From NCBI RefSeq assembly GCF_006715305.1, contig NZ_VFMY01000001.1, positions 2,418,001-2,482,000 of the forward strand: a DNA stretch of 64,000 bases. Direction: 5' to 3'. Below the pieces are notes generated by a model, which did not search any database, had not been told where the DNA came from, and was given only the letters and a program-made list of their open reading frames with translations. The translations under genes were made by a program, and so were the position numbers. The stretch comes from Arthrobacter sp. SLBN-100 (GTDB taxonomy: Bacteria; Actinomycetota; Actinomycetes; Actinomycetales; Micrococcaceae). Position 1 is the first letter of the stretch. Each line of letters opens with the position of its first letter. Below are positions 27,721 through 37,176 of this stretch, one piece after another.

Positions 27721-28794
27721 TCAAGCCGGGTAGACAGTGACCGACGTTGCTTTCACCACGAAGTGCACGGCGAGGCCCGGGGCGAGTCCCAGGTCTGCCG
27801 AAGCGGCGGGAGTGATGTCGGCAGCGAGGCTTCCTGCCCTGACCCGGATGAAATCACCGTGCGGTTCAAGATCGGTGATTGCCACCTTGAATGAATTGCG
27901 GGGGCTGCCATGCGCGTCATCAAGGAACACGGACACGGCCGACGGCGGGAACACGGCCACCGCTGCCGCGTTCCCTTCGGCTGCGGGAGAGTTGCCATCC
28001 ACCCGCCGGCCCTCCACATGGCCGGAAACAGACCAGCCCTCCGCAGTCCTGATCCCGTCGCCGGCGAGGGTCCCGGGCACCAGGTTCAACCCCGCCAGCC
28101 CTGCTGAGAACCTGCTGCGGGGCCGCTGGAGCACTTCCCGGGTGGGGCCCTCCTCCGTAATCCTGCCGTTCTCGAGAATGACAACGCGGTCGGCCAGCAT
28201 CAGGGCGTCCAGGACGTCATGGGTGATGATGATCGCCTGCCGGTCGGCGAGGACCCGCTTGAGCAGGCGGCGCAGGAGCGGCGCCGAGTGGATGTCCAGC
28301 GCCGCCATGGGCTCGTCCAGGAGAAGCAGCCCGGGATCCGCGGCGAGCGCCCGGGCAATGGCAACACGCTGGGCCTGGCCGCCGGAGAGCCCTTCGGGAC
28401 GCCTGGCCTGAAGATCAAGGGCTTCCACCTCGGCGAGCCAGCCCAACGCGTCTGCTTTGGCCTGTTTCCTCGATGCACCTGCACTGCGCGGCCCGAAAGC
28501 CACGTTGTCCACTGCGCTAAGGTGCGGGAACAGCAGGGGCTCCTGGGCGAGCAGCGCAGTGCCCCGGTGATGCGGGGGCGTCCACGTGCCCCGGCCGGCC
28601 GAGAGCTCGAACAGGGTCCGCCCGTTGAGCTCGCCCCGGCCGCTGTCGGGCCGAAGCAGGCCTGCGATCACGGACAGCAGCGTGGATTTGCCCGCGCCGT
28701 TCGGGCCCATCACGGCCACCGTCTCGGTGGGTCCCAGCGCCAGGGCCACATCGAATCCCCGCGCGGCCACGGCTGCCTCAAGCGCAAACGTCAC
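27721..28794 (-). CDS. modC: Molybdate ABC transporter ATP-binding protein
   Basis: 357 residues. ATPase of the molybdate importer. Walker [11 protein letters not shown]-loop AQEPLLFP, signature LSGGQAQR, Walker B LLLLDEP, D-loop ALD and H-loop ITHD are all present. After about residue 220 comes a Mop/TOBE-like region ([20 protein letters not shown]) that senses oxyanions. It overlaps modB by four bases. Confidence 0.93.
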   Translation of the reverse strand: MTFALEAAVAARGFDVALALGPTETVAVMGPNGAGKSTLLSVIAGLLRPDSGRGELNGRTLFELSAGRGTWTPPHHRGTALLAQEPLLFPHLSAVDNVAFGPRSAGASRKQAKADALGWLAEVEALDLQARRPEGLSGGQAQRVAIARALAADPGLLLLDEPMAALDIHSAPLLRRLLKRVLADRQAIIITHDVLDALMLADRVVILENGRITEEGPTREVLQRPRSRFSAGLAGLNLVPGTLAGDGIRTAEGWSVSGHVEGRRVDGNSPAAEGNAAAVAVFPPSAVSVFLDDAHGSPRNSFKVAITDLEPHGDFIRVRAGSLAADITPAASADLGLAPGLAVHFVVKATSVTVYPA

Positions 28795-29651
28795 GGGCCG
28801 TCCCTTCCCGCTGCCGCAGCCGTCGTCGTCCGTTGGGTCCAGAAAGCCGCGCCTTCGCCGGCTGGCCGCCGGTAGGCGAGTGCCACCACGCCGACTGCCA
28901 CGGCCATCAGCACCAGGGAAAGGGCAACGGCGGCGTCCGGGTCTGTTTCACGCTGCAGGTAGATTTCCAGCGGCAGGGTCCGGGTCACCCCTTGGAGGCT
29001 GCCCGCGAAAGTCAGCGTGGCACCGAATTCACCGAGGCTTCGGGCGAAGGACAGTACCGCTCCGGAGGCCAGCCCGGGCAGCACCAGCGGCAGCGTGACC
29101 CGGCGGAAAACCCGGCCGGGCGAGGCCCCCAGGGTCGCCGCCACCGCTTCATACCGTTCACCCCCGGTCCGCAGCGCACCCTCCAGGCTGACCACGAGGA
29201 ACGGCAAGGCCACAAACGTCTGTGCCAGGACCACGGCGGTGGTGGAAAAGGCAATCTGCAGGCCCAGGATCTCGAGACTCCGGCCCAGGAGGCCCTGGCG
29301 GCCAAAGGTGTAGAGGAGTGCGATGCCGCCCACCACCGGCGGCAGCACCAGCGGGAGCAGCACCAGGGAGCGCAGGAGGCCCTGCAGCCGGAACCTGCCC
29401 CGGGCCAGGACCAGGGCCAACGGCACCCCAAGGACGATGCACAGAACCGTACTGGCCGCAGAGGTGCGCAGGCTCAGGCCCAGGGCCGACAACGCCGGGG
29501 CCGAGGTGACCAGGGGAAGGAAGTCCGCCCACTTCACCCTGGCAAGCATCGCGAACAGAGGCAGGATCACCAGCAACGCGGCAAGGACCGCCACCATGTA
29601 GGTCCAGCGCGGAATGCCCCGGTAGGCGTGGCTCACGTCGTGCCGCATCAA
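28791..29651 (-). CDS. modB: Molybdate ABC transporter permease
   Basis: 286 residues, about six membrane helices. The cytoplasmic EAA loop is [20 protein letters not shown]. Family stretches: [19 protein letters not shown] and [18 protein letters not shown]. It forms the membrane channel with modC. Overlaps modA (stop/start, four bases) and modC; the three genes are an operon on the minus strand below the regulator gene at 30445-30852. Confidence 0.93.
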   Translation of the reverse strand: MMRHDVSHAYRGIPRWTYMVAVLAALLVILPLFAMLARVKWADFLPLVTSAPALSALGLSLRTSAASTVLCIVLGVPLALVLARGRFRLQGLLRSLVLLPLVLPPVVGGIALLYTFGRQGLLGRSLEILGLQIAFSTTAVVLAQTFVALPFLVVSLEGALRTGGERYEAVAATLGASPGRVFRRVTLPLVLPGLASGAVLSFARSLGEFGATLTFAGSLQGVTRTLPLEIYLQRETDPDAAVALSLVLMAVAVGVVALAYRRPAGEGAAFWTQRTTTAAAAGRDGP

Positions 29652-30448
29652 GGCCGGCTACTGCCAAAACCGGCTTCTGCCAGCACCTGTTGGCCTTCCG
29701 GGCCGGTCACGAGGTCCAGGAAGGCTTGCGCGGCAACGCTGTTCCTGCCGTTAGCCAGCGCTGCGATGGGGTAGCTGTTGACGGCAGCTGCAGCTTCAGG
29801 GAAGGGCACGGCTTCCACCTTTCCTGCTGCTGACGTGACGTCGGTGACGTAGACCAGCCCGGCGTCCGCTTCACCGGAGATGACCTTTCCGAGCACGTCC
29901 GTCACGGAGTTTTCCTCGCTGACCGGGAACAGGTCCGTTCCCGTTTGGTGTTCGACGGCGGCCGTGGCGGCCCCGCAGGGGACCTGCTGCGCACACTGGA
30001 CCAGCCTTATTCCGGGTTTTGCGAGGTCGGCGAAGGAACGGATGCCTGCCGGATTCCCCCGCGGGACGGCAATGGCGAGGGTGTTGGTGGCGAAAATGCG
30101 CGGTTCACCGTCCACCAGGCCTGCCTGCTGCAGCTTGTCCATATTCTTGGTGTCCGCTGCGGCGAAGACGTCCACCGGGGCACCCTGGCTGATTTGGGTG
30201 GCCAGGTCAGCCGAGCCGGCGAAGCTGAGGGTCACGGTGCTGCCCGGGTGCCCGGCTTCGTAGGTCTTTGCCAGCTCGGTGAAGCTGGCTTTGAGGGAAG
30301 CGGCGGCGAACACAGTCAGGGTTTGCCCGGCGCCGCTGCTTCCGGCGGATGAGCCACCGGCAGTAGAGCATCCGGCCAGCCCGGCCATCAAGGAGATGGC
30401 CAACAGCCCGGTGAGTCTTTGGCTCGTCGTCAACAGCACCTTGTTCAC
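29648..30448 (-). CDS. modA: Molybdate-binding lipoprotein
   Basis: 266 residues from a GTG whose start overlaps the regulator's stop (GTGA). A lipoprotein signal ends in the lipobox LAGC (then STAGGSSAG). The mature protein has the ModA features [43 protein letters not shown] and [13 protein letters not shown]. The much longer open frame upstream is out of phase with any signal and is overlapped by the regulator gene. Confidence 0.92.
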   Translation of the reverse strand: MNKVLLTTSQRLTGLLAISLMAGLAGCSTAGGSSAGSSGAGQTLTVFAAASLKASFTELAKTYEAGHPGSTVTLSFAGSADLATQISQGAPVDVFAAADTKNMDKLQQAGLVDGEPRIFATNTLAIAVPRGNPAGIRSFADLAKPGIRLVQCAQQVPCGAATAAVEHQTGTDLFPVSEENSVTDVLGKVISGEADAGLVYVTDVTSAAGKVEAVPFPEAAAAVNSYPIAALANGRNSVAAQAFLDLVTGPEGQQVLAEAGFGSSRP

Positions 30449-30852
30449 AGCGCCTTCCCCTGCGGTGTTTCGATGATCACGGTGGTGGCCTTGACCACGG
30501 CGGTGGCCACGGAGCCGGGTTCCAGCCCCAGTTCGCGGACGGCCTCGCTGCTCATCAGGGACACCACCCGGAAGGGCCCGCACTGGAGCTCCACCTGTGC
30601 CATGACCTTGTCCGCGGTGATGCCGGTAACCAGGCCCACGAAGCGGTTCCGCGCCGAACTTCCGGTCCGGTGCGGATCGTCGGGCAGCTGCGCGAGCTTC
30701 TGTGCATGCCGGGCGAGCTCCAGGCCATCCACGGCGAGGCGGCCGGCGTCGTCCTTCACCGGCGTTAGCGATCCGTTGTCCATCCAGCGGCGCACAGTAT
30801 CGTCGCTGACGCCGAGGAAACGGGCGGCCTCGGAAACGCGGATGATCGTCAT
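30445..30852 (-). CDS. Excisionase-type HTH protein with molybdate-binding (Mop) domain
   Basis: 135 residues. N-terminal MerR/excisionase-like helix-turn-helix (RVSEAARFLGVSDDTVRRWMDNGSL, residues 5-30) followed by a Mop-type domain (ARNRFVGLVTGITADKVMAQVEL...). In actinobacteria such HTH-molbindin proteins precede modABC and are thought to replace ModE as the molybdate-responsive regulator. The ATG lies 6 bases after TACACT, with no ribosome site. Overlaps modA by four bases, so regulator and transporter are one operon. Confidence 0.88.
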   Translation of the reverse strand: MTIIRVSEAARFLGVSDDTVRRWMDNGSLTPVKDDAGRLAVDGLELARHAQKLAQLPDDPHRTGSSARNRFVGLVTGITADKVMAQVELQCGPFRVVSLMSSEAVRELGLEPGSVATAVVKATTVIIETPQGKAL

Positions 30853-30962
30853 AGGCCCAGTGTAGGGTGCATGTGCGGTAGGAACAGCAAAAATGCACCG
30901 CATCTTCGGCCTGGCTACGATCCTGGATCCGCCCGTTAGACCGGCACCACTAGACTTCCTCC

Positions 30963-31832
30963 ATGGCCGTATACATCGACCCGCCACTCTGGCCTGCCCA
31001 CGGAACCCACTTTTCGCACCTGGTGTCCGACTCGTCCTTGGAAGAACTTCACGATTTCGCGGCGGCGGCAGGTATCCCGGAGCGGGCCTTCGACGGCGAC
31101 CACTATGACGTGGCGGAGCGCCGCTACGACGATCTCGTGGCGGCCGGAGCCGTCCCCGTTGAGGCGCGGATCCTGGTCCGGAATCTGATAGCCAGCGGCC
31201 TGCGCATCCCGGCACGCCAGCGGAACAAGTCGCTCAAGGTGCCGCTGTTCAACCGCTGGGACGCCATCATGCCGGGCCACGACGCACTCTTCCTGGACCT
31301 CCTGGACCGCTGGAGCGAACCACACCGCAAGTACCACGGCTGCACACACCTGCTATCAGTACTGGAAGCCCTCGATCTGCTCACCGACCCCGCCGACCCC
31401 CCTCGCACCGTGCTGCTCGCGGCCTGGTTCCACGACGCCGTCTACCGCGGCGTAGCGGGCCAGGATGAGGAGGAGTCGGCCCGCCTGGCGGAGGAGCGCC
31501 TGGAGGCTGCCGGCCTTCCCGAGGCGGAAGTTGACGAGGTGGCACGGCTGGTACGGCTGACGTCCGACCACCGCCCGGAACCGGGGGACAACGGCGGCGC
31601 CCTCCTCTGCGACGCAGATCTTTCCGTCCTCGGCGGGGAACCTGGCGAATATGCCCGGTATGTGGCGGACGTCCGCCAGGATTATGCGCACATCGGCGAC
31701 GCTGACTTCGCTGCCGGACGCACCGCCGTCGTACGTCAACTGCTGGAACTTGACCCCCTGTTCCACACAGGGCGGGCAAAAGAGCTGTGGCAGGATGCCG
31801 CACACCGGAACCTGTTGGGCGAACTGGCATGA
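30963..31832 (+). CDS. DUF4031-HD domain fusion protein
   Basis: 289 residues. N-terminal part (1-85) starts MAVYIDPPLWPAHGTHFSHLVSD, the signature of DUF4031. The rest is an HD-superfamily metal hydrolase-like domain with HGCTHLLSVL, AAWFHDAVY (the HD), LVRLTSDHRPEP and LLCDADLSVLG, like the predicted phosphohydrolases of the HD family. The catalytic histidines and aspartates appear intact. TAGACT lies 6 bases before the ATG with no ribosome site. The last four bases overlap the ComB-like gene. Confidence 0.85.
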   Translation: MAVYIDPPLWPAHGTHFSHLVSDSSLEELHDFAAAAGIPERAFDGDHYDVAERRYDDLVAAGAVPVEARILVRNLIASGLRIPARQRNKSLKVPLFNRWDAIMPGHDALFLDLLDRWSEPHRKYHGCTHLLSVLEALDLLTDPADPPRTVLLAAWFHDAVYRGVAGQDEEESARLAEERLEAAGLPEAEVDEVARLVRLTSDHRPEPGDNGGALLCDADLSVLGGEPGEYARYVADVRQDYAHIGDADFAAGRTAVVRQLLELDPLFHTGRAKELWQDAAHRNLLGELA

Positions 31833-32638
31833 ACGCCCCCAGGTCCAACCCGCGCCACACGATCACCGCGAGTGCCGCCCACCGGCAACTGCCTTACACC
31901 GTCCGGATGGACTGGGGGCTCGACGGCGCCCGGACAGTCACGTCCGGGGCCGACCTCGCCGTGGTGGTTGACGTCCTGTCTTTCGGCACCTGCGTCAGCG
32001 TGGCCCTCGACCGGGGGGCCGAGGTTTTCCCTTTTCCTTGGAAGGACACCGGGGCGGAGGACTTCGCCGCGCACCACCACGCCCAGCTTGCCGGTCCCCG
32101 CGATGGCGGCGGGCTCAGCCTCTCGCCCGCCAGCTTCCGGGCCGCGGGATCCCTGGAGCGCGTGGTGCTGCCCTCACCGAACGGTTCCGCGCTCTGCCAC
32201 GAGCTGGCCGGAGAAGTCCCGCTGGTGGCCGCCGTGTGCCTGCGCAATGCGGGGGCAACGGCGGAGTGGGTGGCAGCCAACCTCCCGGCTGACGCAGTGA
32301 TCGCCGTCATTGCCGCCGGCGAGCGGTGGCCGGACGGCACCCTCCGCGCGGCCGTGGAGGACCAGATCGGGGCGGGAGCGTTTATCGCCGGCCTCGCGGC
32401 GGCGGGCAAGGGCGGTTACGAGGCCGAGGTGGGCAGGCACGGCTATTCACCGGAGGCCATCGCCGCCGCGGCGGTCTTTGAGGCCGCCGAGCCGCGGCTC
32501 CGGGAGATGCTGCACGGGTGTTCCAGTGGCCTCGAGTTGTGCGGCGCGGGTTATGCCGGCGACGTCGATATCGCCGCCGAGCTGGACGACAGCCAAGCCG
32601 TGGCCATTTTGGCGAACGGGGTGTTCCGTCCCCGCTGA
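31829..32638 (+). CDS. ComB-like (2-phosphosulfolactate phosphatase family) protein
   Basis: 269 residues from the ATG that overlaps the previous stop. ComB features: GADLAVVVDVLSFGTCVSVAL, VVLPSPNGSALCHEL, AVCLRNAGATAEWV and VIAAGERWPDGTLRAAVEDQIGAG. The archetype dephosphorylates 2-phosphosulfolactate in coenzyme M synthesis, which is not expected in this organism, so the substrate here is probably another phosphate monoester. Coupled to the HD protein, suggesting a shared phosphate-ester pathway. Confidence 0.85.
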   Translation: MNAPRSNPRHTITASAAHRQLPYTVRMDWGLDGARTVTSGADLAVVVDVLSFGTCVSVALDRGAEVFPFPWKDTGAEDFAAHHHAQLAGPRDGGGLSLSPASFRAAGSLERVVLPSPNGSALCHELAGEVPLVAAVCLRNAGATAEWVAANLPADAVIAVIAAGERWPDGTLRAAVEDQIGAGAFIAGLAAAGKGGYEAEVGRHGYSPEAIAAAAVFEAAEPRLREMLHGCSSGLELCGAGYAGDVDIAAELDDSQAVAILANGVFRPR

Positions 32639-32687
32639 GCGAAAGTTGCCTGCGGAGGCTTGAGGAGCTCGGCGCCAGGCGCACCCA

Positions 32688-33089
32688 TCAACGGTACGTC
32701 GCCACAAACGGCGCGCTGGTGGGGACGATCTGCTTGCCCAGCGGCATCAATGACACAGGGATGAGCTTCAGGTTGGCGATGGCCAGCGGGATGCCGACGA
32801 TGGTGACGGCCATCGCGAACGCGGTGACCACGTGGCCGATGGCGATCCAGATGCCGGCCACCAGCAGCCAGATCACGTTGCCCAGCAGCGAGAACACCCC
32901 GCTACCGCCGGGCTTGTCCACCACCATGCGGCCGAACGGCCACAGCGTGTAGGCCGCGATCCTGAACGAGGCGATGCCCCAGGGGATAGTGATGATCAGC
33001 AGGCAGCAGATCACACCGGCCGCGAAATAGCCCAGCGCGAGCCAGAAGCCGCCGAAAACCAGCCAGATGATGTTGAGCAGTGTCTTCAT
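32688..33089 (-). CDS. YccF-family membrane protein
   Basis: 133 residues. Two copies of a YccF unit: LNIIWLVFGGFWLALGYFAAGVICCLLIITIPWGIASFRIA and LLGNVIWLLVAGIWIAIGHVVTAFAMAVTIVGIPLAIANLKL, each with two helices and a GIP/IPWG turn. Cytoplasmic-membrane protein of unknown function. The ATG at 33089 begins the typical MKTLLNIIWL start; the open frame upstream is not family-like. On the same strand as trpF, 103 bases downstream. Confidence 0.88.
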   Translation of the reverse strand: MKTLLNIIWLVFGGFWLALGYFAAGVICCLLIITIPWGIASFRIAAYTLWPFGRMVVDKPGGSGVFSLLGNVIWLLVAGIWIAIGHVVTAFAMAVTIVGIPLAIANLKLIPVSLMPLGKQIVPTSAPFVATYR

Positions 33090-33192
33090 CCACCCATTGT
33101 CCCCCGGAGGGTCTGACAAAAGGATGGGGGCCTGCCCTGACCGGCCCCTGAACTCTGCCGGATTGTGAACTGCGGCGCATTGTGAACTGCGG

Positions 33193-33807
33193 CTAGGCCG
33201 GCCCGGCAGCACCCTTTGCGGCATGCACAAAGGCGCGAATCTTGGCCAGGTCCTTGACGCCGCGGGACGCTTCGACACCGGAGGAGACGTCTACACCCCA
33301 GGCATGGGCTGCTGCTGACGCCCCGCCCACGTTGGCCGGCTCCAGTCCCCCGGCCAGCAGCCAGTGGCGTCCTTGGAGTGCAGGCAGCGCGGCAACGGAG
33401 GCGTAGTCCCAGGCTTCACCCGAGCCGGGCACAGCGGCGTCGATCAGCAGAAGGTCCTCGCCCCAGTCCTCAAACTCCTCTGGAGTGGCAGCCATGGTGA
33501 TAGCCCTGATGAGCTTCATGCCGGCGTCGTGCACCATGGCCACATCCTCGCGGGACCGCGGGCCGTGAAGCTGGATCCATTCCAGCCCGGCGGCCCGGGC
33601 GATGGCGACAGCATCGGCCACCGGTTCGTGCCGGAACACGCCGATCGGCAAAACCCCCGCCGGAACACCTGCCAGCAAGGAGGATGCCTGCGACGGCGAA
33701 ACCACGCGGGGACTGGCGGTGAGGACGAAGCCGACAGCGTCAGCCCCGGCATCAACTGCCTCGCGGACTGATTCAGGCGTGCTGAGACCACACACTTTGA
33801 CGAACAT
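33193..33807 (-). CDS. trpF: Phosphoribosylanthranilate isomerase
   Basis: 204 residues, TIM barrel. Third step of tryptophan synthesis. The start MFVKVCGLSTPESV, then GADAVGFVLTASPRVVSP (phosphate-loop side), WIQLHGPRSREDV and the final GVDVSSGVEASRGVKD are diagnostic; the catalytic Cys is in KVCGL and the Asp in LLIDA. Ribosome site AAGGAG before the ATG. It is away from any other trp gene. Confidence 0.93.
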   Translation of the reverse strand: MFVKVCGLSTPESVREAVDAGADAVGFVLTASPRVVSPSQASSLLAGVPAGVLPIGVFRHEPVADAVAIARAAGLEWIQLHGPRSREDVAMVHDAGMKLIRAITMAATPEEFEDWGEDLLLIDAAVPGSGEAWDYASVAALPALQGRHWLLAGGLEPANVGGASAAAHAWGVDVSSGVEASRGVKDLAKIRAFVHAAKGAAGPA

Positions 33808-33911
33808 TCCCGGCTCCTTGGCTGTTTTCGTGTTGTCCCCCCGGAGGAGAGTAGCAGGGAAGGGCCCAACCCGCGACGCCGGGACGTCCGGCCGGGAACT
33901 AGGCTGGGCGC

Positions 33912-34487
33912 ATGGAGATTATCCGCTTTGCAAGTCTCAAGCCCGAGCCCTGGCGCAATGGCGGCGGTGTCACCCGCCAGCTCGCCAGCCGGCCCGCGGC
34001 CGGATCCGCACTGGACGGGAGCTGGGACTGGCGGGTCAGCATCGCGGACGTCAGCAAGGCCGGCGACTTCTCCCCTTTTCCCGGGATGGAGCGGGTGCTG
34101 ACTGTGGTGGAGGGCGAGCTCCTGCTGCTGACCGTGGACGGCGCTGAACAACCGCTGGAAAAGTACCGCCCCTTCCGCTTCCCGGGTGGGGCGGCCACGC
34201 ACGCTTCCCTGCCCACGGGCGATATCCGTGACCTGAACGTCATCACGCGCACCGGGAGTTTCAAGGGCTATACGTCCATCATCGAGCTCTCCAAGAAACG
34301 GGCGCAGCCCATTTTCGCAAGCTCGTTCGGGATCCTTCTGCAGGGGCAGGCCACTGCCGCTGATGAAACACATGAGCCGGAGGTCCTGAACCGGTACGAC
34401 GCCGTGGTTGGCTCGGACACTGACTCTCCGGAGATCCTGGGCCGCGGGTTCCTGGCCGTTGTATCCATCGACCAGGTCAGTAACTGA
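33912..34487 (+). CDS. HutD/Ves-family protein
   Basis: 191 residues with the bicupin HutD fold: EPWRNGGGVTRQL, WRVSIADVSKAGDFSPFPGMER (the conserved substrate/binding loop), then RFPGGAATHASLPTGDIRDLNVITR. HutD proteins are linked to histidine utilisation in other bacteria, but no hut gene is near, so the role is unknown. TAGGCT is 6 bases before the ATG, compatible with leaderless transcription. Overlaps the convergent oxidoreductase gene by 11 bases. Confidence 0.85.
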   Translation: MEIIRFASLKPEPWRNGGGVTRQLASRPAAGSALDGSWDWRVSIADVSKAGDFSPFPGMERVLTVVEGELLLLTVDGAEQPLEKYRPFRFPGGAATHASLPTGDIRDLNVITRTGSFKGYTSIIELSKKRAQPIFASSFGILLQGQATAADETHEPEVLNRYDAVVGSDTDSPEILGRGFLAVVSIDQVSN

Positions 34488-35817
34488 GGCTGAGCGGCCT
34501 CACCTGCACAACCGATCCGCTGCGGCGGGCTTCCTCGGCGGCGAAGACTACGGCGTGACTGACGAGGGATTCCTCCAATCCGGACACAACTCCTGACCAG
34601 TCACCTGCGGCCAGGGCCGTCACCCACGCCTGGACGAGGCCGCGGTCACCGCCGTCATGCTTTTCGCCCCGCACCTGCTGCACGGCAGCGGGGACCGGGT
34701 GGACTGTGGTTGCTCCGGTCAGGAAGTCGAAGACCGAGATGGCTCCGGCCTCGACGGTTATTTCCCCATGACTGCCGAAGATCCGGGTCCGCCGCGGGCC
34801 TGCGGCAGTGAAAGCCGTGGCGGTGAAGGCGGCTGTTGTGCCGTCCTCGTATTCAATGTTCACCACCTGGTGGTCCACAACGTCGTTGTCCGACGAATAT
34901 ACGCAGCGGCCGTAGGGGCCCGTGGCCAGGGCGTGCAGGAGCGACTCGGGAGTCCCGCCGGGATCCACAACATCGGCGAAATAGGCTCGCGCGGGGTCGG
35001 CCTTACTGCCGTTCGGGGGCCGGCCCGCACCGTAGATCCGCAGCGCCGAATAGGGGCAGCGGGGCTCTGCCGGGCAGTCTGTGCAGCGCAGGGAGGCGCC
35101 CTCCGGCGCCTCCTCCCGACGGAAGTGTGACAGCCGGCCGAAGGAGGACACACGCAGGGGCCGGCTTCCGATAATGAACGACAGCCAATCGATGTCGTGC
35201 GTGCACTTGGCCAGCAGGAACGGACTCGATTCTTCCTCCCGGCGCCAGTTCCCGCGGACGTAGGAATGCGCGTAATGCCAGAAACCCACGGGTTCCAGGT
35301 GCTGAATGGAGATGGTCCGGCCCACCGCTCCACCGGACAAGAGTTGCTTGAGCAGCGCCGTCAGCGGGCTATACCGGAGCACATGGCAGACAGTTGTGCT
35401 GGCACCGGTTTCACGGCTCAGGCGTTCCAGTTCGGCACAGCCGGCGGGGTCGACGGCGACGGGCTTCTCGAGGAGGATCGAGTAACCGTGGGCGGCGGCT
35501 GCTGAGAATGGGCCTCCATGATCACGGTCAGGTGTGGCGATGATGATGCCATCGGCAGGCAGGTGGGTAGCAAGCATCGCCTGCCAGTCCTCGAAAAGTC
35601 CGTGATCCGGAACCCCGAACTCCGCCGCCAGGCGGTCGCGCAGCACAGCGCGCGGCTCGGCAAGGCCCACCACGACGGCCTGGTTGGTGGCGGCGGCGAG
35701 CCGGGCATAGGCCGAGCCCCTGGCACCGGCGCCGGCGACGAGGAGGCGCACCGGGTGCGCCTTCTGGCTGGCGACGCCGCTGTCCACGGGTATGCCCGGC
35801 GGCGGCAGGGCGCCCAC
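34477..35817 (-). CDS. Gfo/Idh/MocA-family oxidoreductase with Cys-rich insert
   Basis: 446 residues from a GTG three bases after the hydrolase stop. NAD(P)-binding Rossmann motif RLLVAGAGARGSAYARLAA and the family motif EKPVAVDP (EKP). Within the C-terminal domain is a four-cysteine-like insert, CTDCPAEPRCPYSALRIY, seen in a subgroup of glycoside-operon dehydrogenases. Likely oxidises a sugar or its product (a 3-keto or lactone chemistry is usual for the family). Last gene of the importer operon. Confidence 0.85.
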   Translation of the reverse strand: MGALPPPGIPVDSGVASQKAHPVRLLVAGAGARGSAYARLAAATNQAVVVGLAEPRAVLRDRLAAEFGVPDHGLFEDWQAMLATHLPADGIIIATPDRDHGGPFSAAAAHGYSILLEKPVAVDPAGCAELERLSRETGASTTVCHVLRYSPLTALLKQLLSGGAVGRTISIQHLEPVGFWHYAHSYVRGNWRREEESSPFLLAKCTHDIDWLSFIIGSRPLRVSSFGRLSHFRREEAPEGASLRCTDCPAEPRCPYSALRIYGAGRPPNGSKADPARAYFADVVDPGGTPESLLHALATGPYGRCVYSSDNDVVDHQVVNIEYEDGTTAAFTATAFTAAGPRRTRIFGSHGEITVEAGAISVFDFLTGATTVHPVPAAVQQVRGEKHDGGDRGLVQAWVTALAAGDWSGVVSGLEESLVSHAVVFAAEEARRSGSVVQVRPLSLSY

Positions 35818-35820
35818 GGA

Positions 35821-37176
35821 TCAACCGTTCTCAGGATCGGAAAGCCATTCCAGCGCCACGGCAGCTGTCCACGACTGGTCCATGCTGCCCAGCGGTTCAC
35901 CGGTGAAGGGCTCGTAGTACTCACCGAAGTGGCCCTCCATCAGCTGGGCGAGGGAGGCCTCGCGCAGCTGGCGATAGCGCTTTTCGTCGCCGCGTCTCCG
36001 CAGGCAGTGGGCCAGGTACCAGTTCATCACCGGCCATACCGGTCCCCGCCAATATTGGCGGGGCTTCAACCCCTCGTATGTGGTGGATGTGGAGGCGGGC
36101 AGCGGGAAGGCCAGGCGTGGGTCGCCGGTCCAGTCCGGCCCCTCGAAGAGCTCCAATTGCCGGTCAAGGAGGGCCTGGTTTGTCGTCGAAATCAGGGGCG
36201 CGAAGCCGGCCATGGTGGGCGGTCCGATCCATTCCCCGGTCAGCGCATCCCGGTCCCGCGCAAGCCCGGTCCGTGCATCCACGGTTGCGTCGACGCCGTC
36301 GCGGAATTCCCGGGCCCACTGCCGCAGCTGGGGTGCCTCCTCCGGCAGGCCGAACTGTTCCGCCAGCACGGCGAGGTCCTCATTAGCCGCGGCAAAGATC
36401 GCAGACATGAAGACATCCTTGACCTGGAAGGCCATCACGCCGGGCAGCCGGGCGTCGTCGAAGGCTACGTCAGCCATCTGCTGCACCAGCCAAAGGTAGC
36501 GGCTGTATTCCTCGTCGCTGGGACGCTGGCTGCGATCCGTGACCTTCAGGGTGTCTGTGCGGACAAACGGCTCCATCTCCCCCGGCTGGACCCTGGAGTA
36601 CGGGCCGTCGAAGCGCGGCGAGTTGTCCATCCCGGACTCCCAGCCGTGATAGATGGTGAGCAGGGCCGAGTCGTCCCCACCGCGGGCGCTCCGCAGCCAG
36701 GCGTGCCAGTCGATCCATTGCGGCAGCGTCCGCCGGGTGAATTCATCCGCGAGCCTCGCATCCTCGCCTCCCGCCGCCGTCGCCCGTTCCACGATGCGCC
36801 GCAACATCGTGGCATGCACAGGCGGCTGGCAGATACCGCTGGACTGCACACCCTCCGGAGAAGCGCCCCGGGTCCCCCATCTCTCGACGTCCGGGAAGTA
36901 GCCGGGGACGTCGGAGAACACGATGTGCGGGATCATCCCGCTTTTCCACTGTGCGGCCACCAGGTAGTCGAGCTCCCGTAAAGCCCGTGCGACGCTCACG
37001 GTGGACAATCCGGTGGCGACGAAGGCGGCGTCCCAGCTCCACATGTGCGGATACAGGTTCGGGGCCGCCGTCACCATGGTGCCTAGGTCATTGGCCGCCA
37101 GGACGTCCCTGGCACGCAGGCCGAGCTCCTCCAGGTCCTGGATGGGGTAAATATGTCCGCCAGCCGCCTGGCTCAT
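35821..37176 (-). CDS. GH63-type glycoside hydrolase, probably glucosylglycerate/mannosylglycerate hydrolase
   Basis: 451 residues, an (alpha/alpha)6 barrel. Motifs match the GH63 glucosylglycerate hydrolase group: PHMWSWDAAFVATGL, HGWESGMDNSPRFDGPY (with a catalytic-type Asp in MDNSP), YWRGPVWPVMNW and GEYYEPFTGEPLGS (second acidic residue). Such enzymes hydrolyse glucosylglycerate or mannosylglycerate, compatible solutes of bacteria. The length is close to the known mycobacterial enzymes (about 446). A trehalase-like reaction is less likely. It overlaps the ATPase gene by four bases. Confidence 0.7.
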   Translation of the reverse strand: MSQAAGGHIYPIQDLEELGLRARDVLAANDLGTMVTAAPNLYPHMWSWDAAFVATGLSTVSVARALRELDYLVAAQWKSGMIPHIVFSDVPGYFPDVERWGTRGASPEGVQSSGICQPPVHATMLRRIVERATAAGGEDARLADEFTRRTLPQWIDWHAWLRSARGGDDSALLTIYHGWESGMDNSPRFDGPYSRVQPGEMEPFVRTDTLKVTDRSQRPSDEEYSRYLWLVQQMADVAFDDARLPGVMAFQVKDVFMSAIFAAANEDLAVLAEQFGLPEEAPQLRQWAREFRDGVDATVDARTGLARDRDALTGEWIGPPTMAGFAPLISTTNQALLDRQLELFEGPDWTGDPRLAFPLPASTSTTYEGLKPRQYWRGPVWPVMNWYLAHCLRRRGDEKRYRQLREASLAQLMEGHFGEYYEPFTGEPLGSMDQSWTAAVALEWLSDPENG

